Part shown: one piece after another, positions 22,332-24,398 of the stretch
Numbering within the stretch: the stretch's first letter is position 1
Layout: the number at the start of each line of letters is the position of its first letter
From: Pelomonas sp036401055
GTDB taxonomy: Bacteria > Pseudomonadota > Gammaproteobacteria > Burkholderiales > Burkholderiaceae_C
DNA: 24,398 nucleotides
Assembly: GCA_036401055.1 (NCBI GenBank)
Contig: DASWWC010000177.1
Location: 1 to 24,398 of the forward strand
Direction of reading: 5' to 3'
Program-made: the position numbers and the translations under genes
Notes under the pieces: model-generated
Told to the model about the DNA's origin: nothing
Databases searched by the model: none
The model's input: only the letters and a program-made list of their open reading frames with translations

Positions 22332-24335
22332 ATGTCGACCCCGACTCCCCCTTCCAATACCGAACCCGGCGATCAGCAGTTGGCGCAATGGGCCAGTGAG
22401 CGCGCCGCCGTCGAAGCGGCCGAAAAAGTGCGTACCGCCGAGGTCGAGGCCGCTGCGCGCGAAGCGCGCGAGCGGCTGCTGGCCGAGGTGGCCGCGCTGC
22501 CCGCGCTGCCCGGCGTCTACCGCTACTTCGACGCCAAGGGCGAGGTGCTCTATGTCGGCAAGGCCAAGGAGCTGAAGAAGCGCGTCTCCAGCTACTTTCA
22601 GAAGAATCATGGCGGCACCCGCATCGGCATGATGGTCGCGCGCATTGCGCGGCTGGAAACCACCGTCGTGCGCACCGAGGCCGAGGCGCTGCTGCTGGAA
22701 AACAACCTGATCAAGACCTTGAACCCGCGGTTCAACATCCTGTTCAGGGACGACAAGAGCTACCCCTACCTCAAGCTCAGTGGCCATGCGTGGCCGCGCA
22801 TGAGCTACTACCGCGGCGCGGTGGACAAGCGCCACCAATACTTCGGACCCTATCCCAGCGGCTGGGCGGTGAAGGAGGCCATCCAGCTGATGCAGAAGGT
22901 GTTCAAGCTGCGCACCTGCGAGGACAGCGTCTTCAACAACCGCAGCCGGCCCTGCCTGCTGCACCAGATCAAGCGCTGCTCCGGCCCTTGCGTGCCGGCC
23001 GGCCAGACCGGCGAATACGCGCGCAACGTGGACAGCGCCGTGCGCTTCCTGCGCGGCGAGACCGACGAGGTGATGGCCGCGCTGCAGGAACAGATGATGG
23101 CTTTCGCGGACGGGATGCAGTACGAGCTGGCGGCCGAGGTGCGCAACCAGATCCAGGCGCTGTCCAAGGTGTTGCAGCAGCAGGTGGTGGAGGAGAGCAG
23201 CGCCACCGGCCGCGACCGCGACGTGGACATCCTGGCCGTGAAGGTGCAGGGCGGCCGCGCCTGCGTGAACCTGGCCATGGTGCGAGGCGGCCGCCACCTG
23301 GGCGACCGGGCGTTCTTCCCCAAGCATGTCGACGACGCGACCGCGCTGCTGCTGGAAGGCGACGAGCCGTTATCGCCCGAGCGACAGGTGCTGGAGGCCT
23401 TCATCGCCCAGCACTACCTGGCGTCGCCGGTGCCGGGCCTCATCGTCGTCAGCGAGGCGGTGGACGCCGGTCTGGCGGAGGCGCTGGGCCTGCAGGCGGG
23501 CAGCCGCGTCAACGTGCAGGCGCAGCCGCGCGGCCAGCGCCGCATATGGCTGGAGATGTGCGTCAACGGCGTGGAGCTGGCGCTGGCGCGCTTGCTGGCC
23601 GAGGAGGGCTCGCAACAGGCGCGCACGCACGCGCTGGTGGAGGCGCTGGACCTGTCCGTCGCCGAGATCGACAAGTTCCGCGTCGAGTGCTTCGACATCA
23701 GCCACACCGCCGGCGAGGCGACGATGGCCAGCTGCGTCGTGTTCGAGGGCCACCAGATGCAGAGCAGCCAGTACCGGCGCTACACCATCGAGGGCATCAC
23801 CGGCGGCGACGACTACGCCGCCATGCGCCAGGTGCTGACGCGCCGCTACAGCAAGATGGCCGAGGCCGCGCAGCTGGGCACCGGGCGCCTGCCCGACCTC
23901 GTGCTGGTGGACGGTGGCCGTGGGCAGGTCAGCATGGCGCGAGAGGTGTTCGAAGAGCTGGGGCTGGACCTGGGTCTCATCGCCGGCGTCGAGAAGGGCG
24001 AGGGCCGCAAGGTCGGCCTGGAGGAGTTGGTGTTCGCCGACGGCCGCGAGAAGGTCTACCTTGGCCGCGACTCGGCGGCGTTGATGCTGATCGCGCAGAT
24101 CCGCGACGAGGCGCACCGCTTCGCCATCACCGGCATGCGCGCCAAGCGCGCGGCGGCGCGCACCGGCGGCTCGCGGCTGGAGGACGTGCCGGGCGTCGGG
24201 CCCAAGAAGCGCTCGCAGCTGCTGCAGCGCTTTGGCGGCGTGCGCGGCGTGGCCGGCGCCAGCGTGGAGGAGCTGGCCAGCGTGAAAGGCATATCAAAGG
24301 ATTTGGCCGAGGAGATCTATCGTGTCCTGCACTGA
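22332..24335 (+). CDS. uvrC: Excinuclease ABC subunit UvrC
   Basis: UvrC makes both cuts around a lesion in nucleotide excision repair after UvrA and UvrB load. The 667-residue protein has a GIY-YIG nuclease (GVYRYFDAKGEVLYVGKAKELKKR, about residues 61-84), a UVR domain near 240-275 that contacts UvrB, an RNase H-like endonuclease domain with ECFDISHTAGE and LVLVDGGRGQ, and a C-terminal helix-hairpin-helix pair (DVPGVGPKKRSQLLQRFGG). About 59 residues precede the PGVY motif, compared with roughly 18-20 in E. coli UvrC; residues 18-52 are a charged Ala/Glu/Arg helix. The ATG at 22332 has no clear ribosome site; V33 (GTG) and V53 (GTG) are alternatives with no better site. It diverges from earP with 34 bases between the starts. 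Confidence 0.95.
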   Translation: MSTPTPPSNTEPGDQQLAQWASERAAVEAAEKVRTAEVEAAAREARERLLAEVAALPALPGVYRYFDAKGEVLYVGKAKELKKRVSSYFQKNHGGTRIGMMVARIARLETTVVRTEAEALLLENNLIKTLNPRFNILFRDDKSYPYLKLSGHAWPRMSYYRGAVDKRHQYFGPYPSGWAVKEAIQLMQKVFKLRTCEDSVFNNRSRPCLLHQIKRCSGPCVPAGQTGEYARNVDSAVRFLRGETDEVMAALQEQMMAFADGMQYELAAEVRNQIQALSKVLQQQVVEESSATGRDRDVDILAVKVQGGRACVNLAMVRGGRHLGDRAFFPKHVDDATALLLEGDEPLSPERQVLEAFIAQHYLASPVPGLIVVSEAVDAGLAEALGLQAGSRVNVQAQPRGQRRIWLEMCVNGVELALARLLAEEGSQQARTHALVEALDLSVAEIDKFRVECFDISHTAGEATMASCVVFEGHQMQSSQYRRYTIEGITGGDDYAAMRQVLTRRYSKMAEAAQLGTGRLPDLVLVDGGRGQVSMAREVFEELGLDLGLIAGVEKGEGRKVGLEELVFADGREKVYLGRDSAALMLIAQIRDEAHRFAITGMRAKRAAARTGGSRLEDVPGVGPKKRSQLLQRFGGVRGVAGASVEELASVKGISKDLAEEIYRVLH

Positions 24336-24398
24336 CCCCAAGAAAACACCCCCTGGGCCCGTCGTCTGGCTGGGTCTGGGCCTGATCGCCTTGCTGGC
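24322..24398 (+). CDS. Start of a membrane or exported protein, cut by the window edge
   Basis: A GTG at 24322, 14 bases before the uvrC stop and preceded by GAGGAG seven bases away, opens a frame that continues to the window end. It begins MSCTDPKKTPPGPVVWLG and runs into a hydrophobic stretch (VVWLGLGLIALLA), consistent with a membrane anchor or signal sequence. In many proteobacteria pgsA follows uvrC, but this start does not look like PgsA. Function cannot be assigned from 25 residues. Confidence 0.6.
   Translation, partial: MSCTDPKKTPPGPVVWLGLGLIALL

Overview
The window is high-GC, gene-dense bacterial chromosome with short or overlapping gene junctions and no gap over 300 bases. Several features point to a betaproteobacterium of the order Burkholderiales, probably near Comamonadaceae/Sphaerotilaceae: an orphan Bug-type solute-binding protein, an arginine-type elongation factor P next to its rhamnosyltransferase EarP, a DUF4936 protein beside YgfZ, the mltG-tmk-holB-pilZ-tatD block, and a small Lys-rich protein of a type I associate with this order. 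I see no phage, IS element, CRISPR array, tRNA or rRNA; this looks like core chromosome.

Layout. 1-129 may be the end of a truncated gene. 126-2604 (+) holds a chalcone-isomerase-like exported protein, a Bug solute-binding protein and, with a GTGA overlap, the recombinase XerD. 2750-5125 (+) is a TonB-dependent receptor and 5150-5752 (+) a MarC membrane protein whose start lies in a strong inverted repeat. 5775-6513 (-) holds a GNAT acetyltransferase and a 48-residue Lys-rich protein. A 249-base AT-rich region with a perfect 14-bp palindrome precedes isocitrate lyase aceA (6763-8061, +), which ends at a good terminator. 8164-11002 (-) holds a chemoreceptor and an iron-type alcohol dehydrogenase.

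Divergent from the dehydrogenase, across a short intergenic dyad, 11062-14533 (+) is an ATGA-coupled run: a lipoprotein S10 serine carboxypeptidase, an HSL-type esterase and a thioesterase-GNAT fusion. It ends tail-to-tail with ygfZ-DUF4936 (14530-15659, -). 15717-20241 (+) is a compact housekeeping operon: mltG (cell wall), tmk (dTTP synthesis), holB (clamp loader), pilZ-like (type IV pili), tatD (nuclease) and an exported ankyrin protein. A 75-residue orphan gene (20359-20586, +) faces efp across a shared bidirectional terminator. earP (21289-area to 22297, -) precedes efp, and uvrC (22332-24335, +) diverges from earP and runs into the start of a membrane-protein gene cut by the window edge.

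No wholly new multi-gene system is evident. The items most worth checking are the marC start-site hairpin, the aceA palindrome and adjoining dyad, the coupled carboxypeptidase/esterase/thioesterase-GNAT run, the 11034-11051 dyad, the N-terminal extension of UvrC and the two small uncharacterised proteins.
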